Below the pieces are notes generated by a model. That model searched no databases and was not told the origin of the DNA. It was given only the letters and a program-made list of their open reading frames with translations. A stretch of 14,054 nt of DNA from Candidatus Woesearchaeota archaeon CG07_land_8_20_14_0_80_44_23 (GTDB lineage: Archaea; Nanobdellota; Nanobdellia; Woesearchaeales; 0-14-0-80-44-23): assembly GCA_002779235.1 (NCBI GenBank), contig PEXD01000053.1, forward strand, positions 1 to 14,054, in the 5' to 3' direction. Shown piece by piece: positions 6,538 to 13,609 of this stretch. The position numbers and the translations under genes are program-made. Each line of letters begins with the position of its first letter. Position 1 is the stretch's first letter.

Positions 6538-9381
6538 ATGGAAGAGGATAATAATAATGATAATAATAAGGTTGTCGAGGCAGAAATAATTTCTGATTCT
6601 AAAGAAAACGAAGAGAAAGAGGAAAGCAGGGAGCCGGAGGAAAAGGCAGAAGAGAAAGAAGAAAAAGAAGATAAAAAGGAAGAGAAAAAAGAAAAAAGAG
6701 AGGAGAAAAAGAGAAAAGCCGGGCTTTTTGCAAAGAAGCACGAGGAAGAAAAAGAAGAGAATGAAGTAGAAGTGAGAATAGACTGGAAGAAGGCAGCAAA
6801 GATTTTTGATGCGCGCTGGCTCTGGGTTCTCCTCATCCTGATACCAATAATTCTCACAAGTACAATAAGGATTCAGCCGAACACCCTCGCAATAACCCAG
6901 GACTGGGCAACAGGCACAGTTTATAATGTTTACAAGAATTCCATCGCCCAGCAGGTCAGTTCAATGTATCCAAACCTGCCTGACGCCAACAAGCAGACCC
7001 TTGTGGACCAGCAGTTCAAGGCATACCTGAAAAGCAATTCTGCAGCAATAGACAACCAGATAAAGCAGACAGCCGCCTATTTCAAGTCAAAAATGCAGTA
7101 TGATGTAAACGGCGCCTCATACACCTACCTTGGAGACCTTGATTCATATTATTTCCTGAGATATGCTGAGAATTACCTGAAAACAGGAAAACAGGCAGAT
7201 GAAATAAGAAACGGGACAAACTGGGATAATCACATGGTTGCACCAATAGGCGCAGCAATGACTCCCACAATGCATCCCTACTCAATTGCATATTTGTATA
7301 ATTTCTTAAGATTATTCAATAAGAACATAACCCCGATGCAAGCGTCATTCTATGTGCCGCTGGTGTGCGCAGTTATTGCTGCAATCGCCGCCTTCATGAT
7401 AGGAAAGCGCCTGGCAGGCAACATGGCGGGGCTCTCAGCGTCTGTGCTTGTCTCTGTGAACACAATGTTCCTCTCAAGGACAATGGGCTCTGACACAGAC
7501 GTCTACAATTTGATGTTTCCCCTGCTAATTGTCTGGATGATTATAGAAGCATTCGAGGCAGAGAAAAACAGGAATAAGGCGATATTCGCAGGGCTTGCAG
7601 GGCTCCTGATAGGAATATTCTCGTTGGCATGGATGGGCTGGTGGTACATATTTGACTTCATGATTGCTGCAATAGGCGCATACATAATATATCTCTTGGC
7701 TGAAACAAGAAGAAAAGACAAGCACGAAAAGGACAATGCAAAAAAACAATTGAAAAACACTATTGTTATTACAATAATACTTTTTGCTTCAAGCGCACTT
7801 TTTGTAAGCCTATTTAGTTCAATACAAGGGTTTACTGCATTCATAAACGGGCCTTTTCAGGTTATGAACTTAAAAGAAGTTGTGCACCAGACATTATGGC
7901 CGAATGTTTACCTGACTGTTGCAGAACTCAACCCGGGAAGCTTCAGCACCACACTTAGCGTAATGGGAGGGTGGCTGTTCTTCCTGCTTGCAATTGCAGG
8001 CGCTGCATTTGCGTTCCTGAAAAAAGACAAAAATGAACACTACGATGTACAGACCGCAGCGCTGCTGCTTATATGGTTTGCAGGCACCTCATATGCAACG
8101 CTCAAGGGAGTGAGGTTCTCGCTCCTTGTGGTTCCTGCATTTGCAATAGCAGCAGGGGTTGCCCTTGGAAATATTTTTGATATAACACGCAAATTTGCAA
8201 CAAGGGAATTAAAGATACACAAGTATATCTCATATGCAATACTGCTGGTGCTCCTCGGGTTAGTGCTGATGCCCCAGATAAAGGTAGGATATGCTGCAGG
8301 AAAATCATATGTGCCATCAATGAATGACGCCTGGTACAATTCCCTCACCAAAATAAGGAACGAATCAGCGCCAAATGCGATAATAAACTCGTGGTGGGAC
8401 TTCGGGCACTGGTTCAAGTATGTGGCAAACAGGGCGGTTACAGCTGACGGGGCATCCCAAAACAGCCCGCAGGCATACTGGCTTGGAAGGATACTTGTTA
8501 CAAATGATGAGCACGAGGCAATTGCAGTCCTGAGGATGCTTGACTGCGGCTCAAACACTGCATTTGAGATAATTGACAAGACAAACAATGATACTGCAAA
8601 ATCAATAGAGATGCTCAGAAAAGCAATGATGATGAACAGGACTGATGCAGAAGCATACATCTCGCAATACCTTGGCAAGAGTGATGTTGAAGCAGTGCTG
8701 AACAACATTGACTGCAGCCCGCCAGAGGACTATTTCATAACCAGCGGGGACATGGTGTCAAAGGCAGGAGTCTGGGCCCACTTCGGGCTTTGGGACTTCA
8801 ACAAGGCGAAGCTGATGGTTAAGGTAAAGACCTCTAATCTGTCATATGCAACTGAACTTATGAAGCAGATGAATTACAGCAACGCGCAGATAGAGCAGAC
8901 AATATACAACATAAGCTCGCTTGCCTCAAGCAGGGATGAAGAAAACTGGGTTTCGCCATGGCCCGGCTATTTCGCAACAAACGGCTACTGCCAGGAACAG
9001 AACAACACTAACATTACTCTGTGCAGTAACAACTTGCAGGGGCAGAACGTAATGGTGCTCATAAACTGGACGAACATGAGCGCAGTCAGCGCAGGGCTTT
9101 ATACAGGACAGAATCTCCTGAAGCCATACTCATTTGTCTATTATGAGAACGGGAGCCTGATTGAGGAGAAGTATGAAAAACCGGACTTCCCCTATTCAAT
9201 AATACTCACTCCAAATCATGAGACAGTGATTGCCTCGCCGGAGCTCTCAGAGAGCGTCTTCACAAGGCTGTTTTTCATGAACGGGGCTGGGTTAAATCAT
9301 TTCATCCTGTTCGACCATGAGACAGAGATAACCGGCTCAGAGATTTATGTATGGAAAGTGGACTGGAACGGAACCAAATAA
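6538..9381 (+). CDS. aglB: Archaeal oligosaccharyltransferase (Stt3/AglB)
   Basis: A 947-aa membrane enzyme that transfers lipid-linked oligosaccharide to Asn in N-x-S/T sites on the outer face of the membrane (family knowledge). Residues 1-90 are an unusual cytoplasmic tail of Glu/Lys runs, absent from most relatives. The first membrane segment follows at about 93-113, then the first external-loop DxD-like motif DLD (200-202), the second DTD (319-321) and the TIxE-type motif TVAE (460-463). About a dozen membrane helices run to about residue 590. The soluble C-terminal domain opens with WWDFG (619-623), the WWDYG acceptor-recognition signature with Phe for Tyr. A later DMVSK (738-742) may be the degenerate DK-type site. 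The start is fixed by GGGGTG upstream. It is probably the first gene of an operon with the glycosyltransferase and UbiA-like genes. Confidence 0.93.
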   Translation: MEEDNNNDNNKVVEAEIISDSKENEEKEESREPEEKAEEKEEKEDKKEEKKEKREEKKRKAGLFAKKHEEEKEENEVEVRIDWKKAAKIFDARWLWVLLILIPIILTSTIRIQPNTLAITQDWATGTVYNVYKNSIAQQVSSMYPNLPDANKQTLVDQQFKAYLKSNSAAIDNQIKQTAAYFKSKMQYDVNGASYTYLGDLDSYYFLRYAENYLKTGKQADEIRNGTNWDNHMVAPIGAAMTPTMHPYSIAYLYNFLRLFNKNITPMQASFYVPLVCAVIAAIAAFMIGKRLAGNMAGLSASVLVSVNTMFLSRTMGSDTDVYNLMFPLLIVWMIIEAFEAEKNRNKAIFAGLAGLLIGIFSLAWMGWWYIFDFMIAAIGAYIIYLLAETRRKDKHEKDNAKKQLKNTIVITIILFASSALFVSLFSSIQGFTAFINGPFQVMNLKEVVHQTLWPNVYLTVAELNPGSFSTTLSVMGGWLFFLLAIAGAAFAFLKKDKNEHYDVQTAALLLIWFAGTSYATLKGVRFSLLVVPAFAIAAGVALGNIFDITRKFATRELKIHKYISYAILLVLLGLVLMPQIKVGYAAGKSYVPSMNDAWYNSLTKIRNESAPNAIINSWWDFGHWFKYVANRAVTADGASQNSPQAYWLGRILVTNDEHEAIAVLRMLDCGSNTAFEIIDKTNNDTAKSIEMLRKAMMMNRTDAEAYISQYLGKSDVEAVLNNIDCSPPEDYFITSGDMVSKAGVWAHFGLWDFNKAKLMVKVKTSNLSYATELMKQMNYSNAQIEQTIYNISSLASSRDEENWVSPWPGYFATNGYCQEQNNTNITLCSNNLQGQNVMVLINWTNMSAVSAGLYTGQNLLKPYSFVYYENGSLIEEKYEKPDFPYSIILTPNHETVIASPELSESVFTRLFFMNGAGLNHFILFDHETEITGSEIYVWKVDWNGTK

Positions 9382-9415
9382 GCTTATTTTTCCTTTAAAA
9401 AAGAATGCTGGAAAA

Positions 9416-10123
9416 ATGGAAGGCGGCAAAAAAAGCGGATTTGAAAAGAAAAATGTAGCTGTAATAATGCCTGCATATAATGAAGCAAAAAAAATATGCT
9501 CTGTGATTTCTGCCCTGAAAAAATCCGGATATCATAACATAATTGTAGTAAATGACGGGAGCACTGACGCAACATCAACATTAGCTGAAAAATCCGGGGC
9601 AATTGTTGTAAACCATTTCATAAACAGGGGACTGGGTGGAGCGCTTGGGACAGGAATTTCTGCTGCCTTAAAATTCACTTCTGCACAAGTGTTTGTCACA
9701 TTTGACTCAGACGGGCAGCACGATGTTTCTGACATAAAAAAAGTTGTTGAGCCGATATTTTCAGGTGAAGCAGATGCTGTAATCGGCTCTCGCCTCATAA
9801 ATCCTGAGGGAATGCCTTTAATAAGAAGATTCGGGAATTGGCAGCTCAACATAATAACATTCCTGCTTTTTGGAAAAATGGTAACCGACTCCCAATCAGG
9901 GCTGCGCGCATTTTCAAGAGATGCGGCATCCAAGATGAGGATTCAGACAAACACGATGGAGGTAAGCTCTGAGATAATAAGCCTTATCTCAGAAAACCAT
10001 CTGAGGCTGAGGGAAGTGCCGATAAAAGCAATTTACAGCAAATACTCTCTCTCAAAGGGGCAGACAAACCTGAACGGCTTCAAAATAGCATTCAAACTTT
10101 TCGTGGAGTGGCTTTTTGGATGA
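9416..10123 (+). CDS. Family 2 glycosyltransferase, polyprenyl-phosphate sugar synthase type
   Basis: A 235-aa GT-A fold enzyme resembling dolichyl-phosphate mannose/glucose synthases, which move a sugar from a nucleotide donor to polyprenyl phosphate at the inner membrane face. Motifs: VAVIMPAYNE (14-23), NDGSTD, the metal-binding DSDGQH (97-102), IGSR and DSQSGLRAF. There is no C-terminal membrane domain; one hydrophobic patch (NIITFLLFG) may sit at the membrane. The ATG at 9416 is chosen: the frame is open back to an ATG at 9347 inside aglB, but that extension lacks family character. No strong ribosome site is visible. Translation may couple with aglB, 34 bases upstream, or use a weak AT-rich promoter at 9383-9401. 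It overlaps the next gene by 4 bases. A DUF2304 gene nearby is a common GT2 companion (family knowledge). Confidence 0.9.
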   Translation: MEGGKKSGFEKKNVAVIMPAYNEAKKICSVISALKKSGYHNIIVVNDGSTDATSTLAEKSGAIVVNHFINRGLGGALGTGISAALKFTSAQVFVTFDSDGQHDVSDIKKVVEPIFSGEADAVIGSRLINPEGMPLIRRFGNWQLNIITFLLFGKMVTDSQSGLRAFSRDAASKMRIQTNTMEVSSEIISLISENHLRLREVPIKAIYSKYSLSKGQTNLNGFKIAFKLFVEWLFG

Positions 10124-10968
10124 AGGAAATCTTTAAGCTGATGAGGATAGCGCAGTGGTACAAGAACTTGGTAATATTCCTGCCGGTAATATTCGCAAAA
10201 TATCTCTTACTGGACGGAATCTGGAAGACATTTCTTGGGTTTATTGCACTCTGTTTAATCTCATCAGCAAATTATGCAATAAATGATATAATTGACAGGA
10301 AAGCCGACAGGAAAAATCCTGAAAAGAAGAGCAGGCCAGTTGCCGCTGGAAAGATAAGCGTTCCTTCTGCCTGGCTTCTTGCTGCTGTGCTCGGAATATC
10401 TGCTCTTGTAATTTCAGTATTCCTATCAAGAGCATTCATGTTTTCTGTTGCTGCGCTCTTCCTGCTGACACTGGCATACTCTCTCTGGCTGAAGCATGAG
10501 GCGTTTGCTGATGTGATAGTAATATCCGCAAATTTTGTCATAAGGGCAGTTTCAGGAGTGTTCATAACAAATGTGCGGCTCTCACCCTGGCTGATACTCT
10601 GCCCATTCTTCCTTGCGCTTTTCCTCGCAGTTGGAAAAAGGGAGGCGGAGCTGAAGAAATTCGGCTCAATGGCATTAGTGCACAGAAAGAATCTTTCCAT
10701 GTATAATCCTAGCTTGACTAAGGTGCTTACAGGAATATCTGCAACCCTTTTGATTATTTCATATTCGCTTTACTGCTTTCTCAGCATTTATCCAAAGCTC
10801 ATGTTAACTATACCATTTGCATTATACATAATATTCAGATATCTTTATCTAATTGATTCCGGCTCAGATATTGCAAGAAATCCTGAAAAAATGTTTAAAG
10901 ACAGGAGAATTATGATTTCAGGGGCTGCAACTGCTGCCCTTGCATTAGGAATCATATATTTGGCGTGA
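10120..10968 (+). CDS. UbiA-superfamily polyprenyl-phosphate phosphoribosyltransferase-like enzyme
   Basis: A 282-aa polytopic membrane protein with about eight or nine helices. Its motifs fit the decaprenyl-phosphate phosphoribosyltransferase branch (Rv3806c type) of the UbiA superfamily better than quinone prenyltransferases. They are QWYKNLVIF near the N-terminus; NDIIDRKADRKNP (55-67) with KKSRPVAAG (69-77), where the Asp-rich motif runs straight into an RPxAAG loop; GKREAEL (172-178); and KDRR (260-263) before the last helix. That family moves ribose 5-phosphate from PRPP to a polyprenyl phosphate (family knowledge). The substrate here is inferred. The ATG at 10120 overlaps the GT2 stop as ATGA; an in-frame GTG at 10108 also exists, but GGAGTGG just before 10111 suits the ATG. 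UbiA digeranylgeranylglyceryl-phosphate synthase is a less likely alternative. Confidence 0.85.
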   Translation: MKEIFKLMRIAQWYKNLVIFLPVIFAKYLLLDGIWKTFLGFIALCLISSANYAINDIIDRKADRKNPEKKSRPVAAGKISVPSAWLLAAVLGISALVISVFLSRAFMFSVAALFLLTLAYSLWLKHEAFADVIVISANFVIRAVSGVFITNVRLSPWLILCPFFLALFLAVGKREAELKKFGSMALVHRKNLSMYNPSLTKVLTGISATLLIISYSLYCFLSIYPKLMLTIPFALYIIFRYLYLIDSGSDIARNPEKMFKDRRIMISGAATAALALGIIYLA

Positions 10969-10973
10969 GGTGA
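10967..10973 (+). promoter_or_regulatory. Ribosome binding site deciding the DUF2304 start
   Basis: GAGGTGA lies 5 bases before the ATG at 10979 and overlaps the UbiA-like gene's stop codon. It rules against the in-frame GTG at 10970, which is inside it. Confidence 0.75.
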
Positions 10974-10978
10974 AAAAA

Positions 10979-11317
10979 ATGCTTTTGCAAATAATGGTTT
11001 TGGTTTTCGTGCTCTTTGCATGGACAAGAGCCCTAGGCAGGTTCAAGGACATGAAGCTCTCCGGAAAGCAATTCATCTTCTGGAGCGCAATCTGGACAAT
11101 TATACTTGCAGCTGTCTTCTTTCAGGGCTGGACAATGAAGCTTTCTTCAATTCTCGGCATCGCAAGAGGCGCTGATCTAATAGTATATGTCAGCGTTGTG
11201 CTACTCTTCTACCTGATATTCCGTCTCTATGTGAAAATGGAGAAGATAGAGCAGGACGTGACAAAGGTTGTGAGAAAGATTGCGATTGATGAAACAGTTA
11301 AGAAAAGGAAGAGATGA
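10979..11317 (+). CDS. DUF2304 small membrane protein
   Basis: A 112-aa protein matching the DUF2304 pattern: three hydrophobic segments, an Arg-containing first loop (TRALGRFKDMKLSGKQF), a FWSAIWTIIL helix, then LGIARGADLIVYVSVVLLFY and a Lys/Arg-rich cytoplasmic coil that ends KKRKR. DUF2304 genes are frequently beside GT2 glycosyltransferases (family knowledge). They are thought to help these enzymes at the membrane, perhaps supplying the membrane anchor that the 235-aa GT2 here lacks (inference). It is the last gene of the aglB run: the upstream gap is 10 bases, and downstream lie T-runs and a new promoter region. Confidence 0.82.
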   Translation: MLLQIMVLVFVLFAWTRALGRFKDMKLSGKQFIFWSAIWTIILAAVFFQGWTMKLSSILGIARGADLIVYVSVVLLFYLIFRLYVKMEKIEQDVTKVVRKIAIDETVKKRKR

Positions 11318-11375
11318 TACTTTTCTGAATCTTTTGATACTTTTTTATATCAATCGATACTTTTTTATATTACCT
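11316..11375 (+). repeat. Three GATACTTTT direct repeats at exact 20-bp spacing
   Basis: GATACTTTT begins at 11316, 11336 and 11356, so three 20-base units stand head to tail before the HTH-nucleotidyltransferase gene. Units 2 and 3 share a longer core, GATACTTTTTTATAT. Unit 2 also lies within a perfect dyad, TTGATA-N8-TATCAA (11334-11353). Two helical turns of spacing suits a protein binding one face of the DNA, so this is probably the operator of the MNT/HEPN pair. The T-runs may also end the upstream transcript. Confidence 0.7.
11361..11370 (+). promoter_or_regulatory. TATA box of the MNT/HEPN pair, inside repeat 3
   Basis: TTTTTTATAT in the third repeat is centred about 25 bases before the ATG at 11392, which has no ribosome site. 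A leaderless start is therefore likely. The copy in repeat 2 (11341-11350) would give a start site 20 bases earlier. Binding to the repeats would cover the TATA box. Confidence 0.55.
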
Positions 11376-11391
11376 TTGCTTTACTTGCATC

Positions 11392-11919
11392 ATGAAACAC
11401 AGATATGAAGTGCTGGATGTTTTCTTCAATGAACCACTGGAAGAACACTACTTCCGCGAGATTGTCAGGAAAACCGGAATTTCTCCGAATTACGTCGCGA
11501 AAAATCTAAAAAGCCTTGAATCAGAAGAGCTGATATATAAAGAAGGGAAAAAAGGAGGGCTTGTGCTTTACTCTGCAAACAGGGAAAATTTGGAGTTCAT
11601 AAGGATGAAAAAGGCAAAAAATATCTCTCTGCTGATAAACTCCGGGCTGGTTGAAGCAATAGCTAAAGCGTTATCGCCGAAGGCAATATTACTCTTCGGC
11701 TCGTATGCAACAGGGACAGATACCGAAAAAAGCGACATTGACATAGCAGTAATTGTGCATCATGAGTTAGAAAAAAAGATTGAGATTTCAAAATTTGAAA
11801 GATTGCTTGGGCGAAAGATAAGCATCGAGCAAATAAGCAGATTCCCTTCACTTTCAAAAGAGATGAAAAATGGGATAGTGAACGGCATCCTCCTTTACGG
11901 CTATCTTGAGGCGTTCTAA
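11392..11919 (+). CDS. Winged-helix MNT nucleotidyltransferase (antitoxin-type)
   Basis: A 175-aa fusion. Residues 1-70 form a winged helix-turn-helix; the recognition region is around TGISPNYVAKNLKSLESEEL, with a basic beta wing KEGKKGGLVLYS. Residues 80-175 form a minimal nucleotidyltransferase. The GS-x10-DxD site is intact: G103, S104, then D115 and D117 in SDIDIAVI. The third acidic position appears to be Glu in ISIEQ. In characterised type VII (MntA/HepT) systems such an enzyme silences the HEPN toxin by AMPylation (family knowledge). The fused DNA-binding domain suggests it also represses its own operon through the 20-bp repeats upstream (inference). Its TAA is followed at once by the ATG of the HEPN gene. 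Confidence 0.88.
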   Translation: MKHRYEVLDVFFNEPLEEHYFREIVRKTGISPNYVAKNLKSLESEELIYKEGKKGGLVLYSANRENLEFIRMKKAKNISLLINSGLVEAIAKALSPKAILLFGSYATGTDTEKSDIDIAVIVHHELEKKIEISKFERLLGRKISIEQISRFPSLSKEMKNGIVNGILLYGYLEAF

Positions 11920-12318
11920 ATGGAATCTGTGTTCTCAGTAAGGAAAAACAAGGAAAGAGCAAAGTCGCTTCTTAAGGCAGCAGAGACGCGACTTCAAGAA
12001 ATGAATAAGATACGAAAGCTTGTCTCAAAAGAGAGAATTGTTGAGATATATTACGACTCTGCAAAAGAGGTTATAATCGCGATAATGTACATGGACGGAT
12101 TCAAGACGACAAGTCATGTTGAGATGATAAATTACTTAAGAGAAAAATATCCTGAAATTGGGCAGGTCAGGATAGCATTGCTTGATGAGCTCAGGCAAAA
12201 GAGAAATGCGATAAGCTATTATGGTGAAAGCATAGGAGAATCTTTCCTTGCCCAAAAAGAAGAAGAGATAAAGGATGCCATAGAAGAAATCAAAAAGAAG
12301 GCTAAATCAAAGCTTTAA
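11920..12318 (+). CDS. HEPN-domain protein (toxin-type) with altered catalytic motif
   Basis: A 132-aa, all-helical, Lys/Glu-rich protein. Its position directly after the MNT gene with no spacer, its length, and helices carrying YYDSAKEVIIAIMYMDG and then LDELRQKRNAISYYG match archaeal HEPN partners of MNT enzymes. HEPN ribonucleases use Rx4-6H. Here the motif is R95-N-A-I-S-Y100-Y101-G, with Tyr where His is expected. It may be an inactive or scaffold HEPN, or a variant using the tyrosines, which could also be AMPylation targets (inference). It converges on the epimerase gene with no intergenic bases, so the two mRNAs must end inside each other's coding regions. Confidence 0.82.
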   Translation: MESVFSVRKNKERAKSLLKAAETRLQEMNKIRKLVSKERIVEIYYDSAKEVIIAIMYMDGFKTTSHVEMINYLREKYPEIGQVRIALLDELRQKRNAISYYGESIGESFLAQKEEEIKDAIEEIKKKAKSKL

Positions 12319-12345
12319 TTATTTTGTTATTATCTTTATTATCCT
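12286..12345. terminator. T-rich convergent junction, possible bidirectional terminator
   Basis: Past the HEPN stop the plus strand reads TTATTTTGTTATTATCTTTA. Past the epimerase stop the minus strand reads CTTCTTTTTGATTTCTTCT. Archaeal termination needs T-rich runs without a hairpin, and both directions offer one within 35 bases of the stop codon. The exact ends cannot be read from sequence. Confidence 0.35.
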
Positions 12346-13386
12346 CTTTGCAGCGTTTCCATCTCCAAGCGGATTGTCCCAGGAACGGGAGCTTGCAAGC
12401 ATCTTTTTTGATGCATCTAAAACTTTATCCGGCTCTGTGCCTGCAACAACATTTGCGCCAACCTCAACTGTCTCCGGGCGCTCTGTGGACTTTCTCATTG
12501 TGACGCACGGAACTCTCAGGATGCAGGATTCCTCCTGTATGCCGCCCGAATCAGTTATTATTAATTTTGCATCTGACTCCAATTTAAGAAATTCCAGAAA
12601 GCCCAGCGGCTCTATTATCCTTACTCCTTCCGGAACTGACAGGCGGAACTCCTCAATATTCGCCTTTGTCCTGGGATGGATGGGAAGAATTATTGGAAGA
12701 TGAAAGTTTTCATAAATCAACTGGAACGCCTTCAGCATTTCAGCAAGCGTTTCCTTTAAGTCAACGCTTTCCTGCCTGTGTATTGTAGAGAGGATATATC
12801 TATCTTTTTTTATATCAAGCTTTTTCAGGATTTCAGTGTCGGCAAGTTCAATATTCTGGAGCACAGAATCAACTATTGTGTTGCCTGTGACAAAGATTCT
12901 CTCCTTTTTTATACCCTCTTTTTTCAGAATCCTTTTCTGCAGTTTTGTAGGGGCAAAAAGGAAGTCAGAGCAATGGTCTGTCAGAATCCTGTTCCATTCC
13001 TCAGGCATGCGTTCATCATAGCTGCGAAGCCCTGCCTCAACATGCCCCACCTTTATATTGAGCTTTTTGGCAGCAAGCGCCCCTGCGAGCACGGTGTTTG
13101 TGTCCCCTTCCACAAGAACGACATCCGGCTTTTCAATCTCAAGCACATGCCCGAACTTCTCAATTATTGCGGCTGTCTGGGCATAGCCGGGCATTGAGCC
13201 AACTTCAAGATTGTAATTCGGCTCAGGAAGGACAAGCTCCTCAAAGAAAACCCTGTCCATGTTGTAGGAATAGTGCTGCCCCGAATGTACAACAATGAAA
13301 TCCAGCTTTTTCTTTATGCAGGCGCGTATAACAGGCGCCATCTTGATTATCTCGGGCCTTGTGCCGAGAAGGATGCAGATTTTCAT
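12319..13386 (-). CDS. wecB: UDP-N-acetylglucosamine 2-epimerase (non-hydrolysing)
   Basis: A 355-aa enzyme converting UDP-GlcNAc to UDP-ManNAc, a precursor of ManNAc(A)-containing glycans. Motifs: GTRPEIIK (8-15), HSGQHYSYNMD (34-44), VEGDTNT with D95, HVEAGLRS with E117, MPEEWNR with E129/E130, STIHRQES with H203 (usual form HRxEN), IHPRT, TDSGGIQEE and MRKSTERPET. D95 and E117 match the E. coli WecB numbering when the ATG at 13386 is the start. A TATA box centred 26 bases upstream gives a leaderless mRNA from the same ATG. The longer reading from a TTG at 13425 would begin inside that TATA box. No UDP-ManNAc dehydrogenase is in the window. The divergent neighbour is a flippase, consistent with a surface-glycan role. 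Confidence 0.93.
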   Translation of the reverse strand: MKICILLGTRPEIIKMAPVIRACIKKKLDFIVVHSGQHYSYNMDRVFFEELVLPEPNYNLEVGSMPGYAQTAAIIEKFGHVLEIEKPDVVLVEGDTNTVLAGALAAKKLNIKVGHVEAGLRSYDERMPEEWNRILTDHCSDFLFAPTKLQKRILKKEGIKKERIFVTGNTIVDSVLQNIELADTEILKKLDIKKDRYILSTIHRQESVDLKETLAEMLKAFQLIYENFHLPIILPIHPRTKANIEEFRLSVPEGVRIIEPLGFLEFLKLESDAKLIITDSGGIQEESCILRVPCVTMRKSTERPETVEVGANVVAGTEPDKVLDASKKMLASSRSWDNPLGDGNAAKRIIKIITK

Positions 13387-13407
13387 TGTATTGTGGGAAG
13401 CTGGCAT

Positions 13408-13417
13408 TTTTATAAAT
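13408..13417 (-). promoter_or_regulatory. TATA box of the epimerase gene (leaderless)
   Basis: The minus strand reads ATTTATAAAA, preceded by GCAAAG as a possible BRE. Its centre is about 26 bases from the ATG at 13386, so the mRNA should start at the codon itself. No ribosome site is present. Confidence 0.6.
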
Positions 13418-13470
13418 CTTTGCAAAAAAAGAAAATGTCACTTCCAAAACTCTCGCAGAGATTCTCAAAG

Positions 13471-13517
13471 GTGCTGCGTCCCCGTAAGGGACGACCCCCC
13501 GCAACGCACTCGCTAGC
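13471..13517. other. GC-rich structured intergenic element
   Basis: This 47-base block is about 70% G+C, while both flanks are strongly AT-rich. It contains a perfect 6-bp stem, CGTCCC (13477-13482) with GGGACG (13488-13493) around a 5-base loop. An outer stem pairs GTGCTG (13471-13476) with CA..GCAC at 13502-13509, broken by a 2-base bulge. It lies between the divergent epimerase and flippase promoters, so it is not a terminator for either. It may be a dispersed repeat, a small RNA or an operator; I cannot decide which. Confidence 0.45.
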
Positions 13518-13578
13518 TTTCTTGATTGAGTTTTGTCCTTTAAGTGGCATTTTAAACAATACAGAAAAAACACTAAAC

Positions 13579-13588
13579 ATTTATAAAC
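13579..13588 (+). promoter_or_regulatory. TATA box of the flippase gene (leaderless)
   Basis: ATTTATAAAC is centred about 26 bases before the ATG at 13610. This agrees with a leaderless start there and with the absence of a ribosome site. Confidence 0.6.
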
Positions 13589-13609
13589 AAAAATAAAATA
13601 ATTTTATGG

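Noticed and set aside
8040..8708. 222-codon open frame on the minus strand
   Set aside because: It lies entirely inside aglB, antisense to the WWDFG domain. It has no ribosome site or promoter and its composition is that of a reverse-frame shadow.
9347..9415. N-terminal extension of the GT2 protein from the ATG at 9347
   Set aside because: It would overlap the aglB coding end by 35 bases and adds 23 residues with no family similarity. The GT-A strand begins just after the ATG at 9416.
13241..13573. 110-codon minus-strand frame across the epimerase start and intergenic region
   Set aside because: It overlaps the epimerase N-terminus and its promoter in another frame and shows no family character. 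Its middle simply translates the GC-rich hairpin element.
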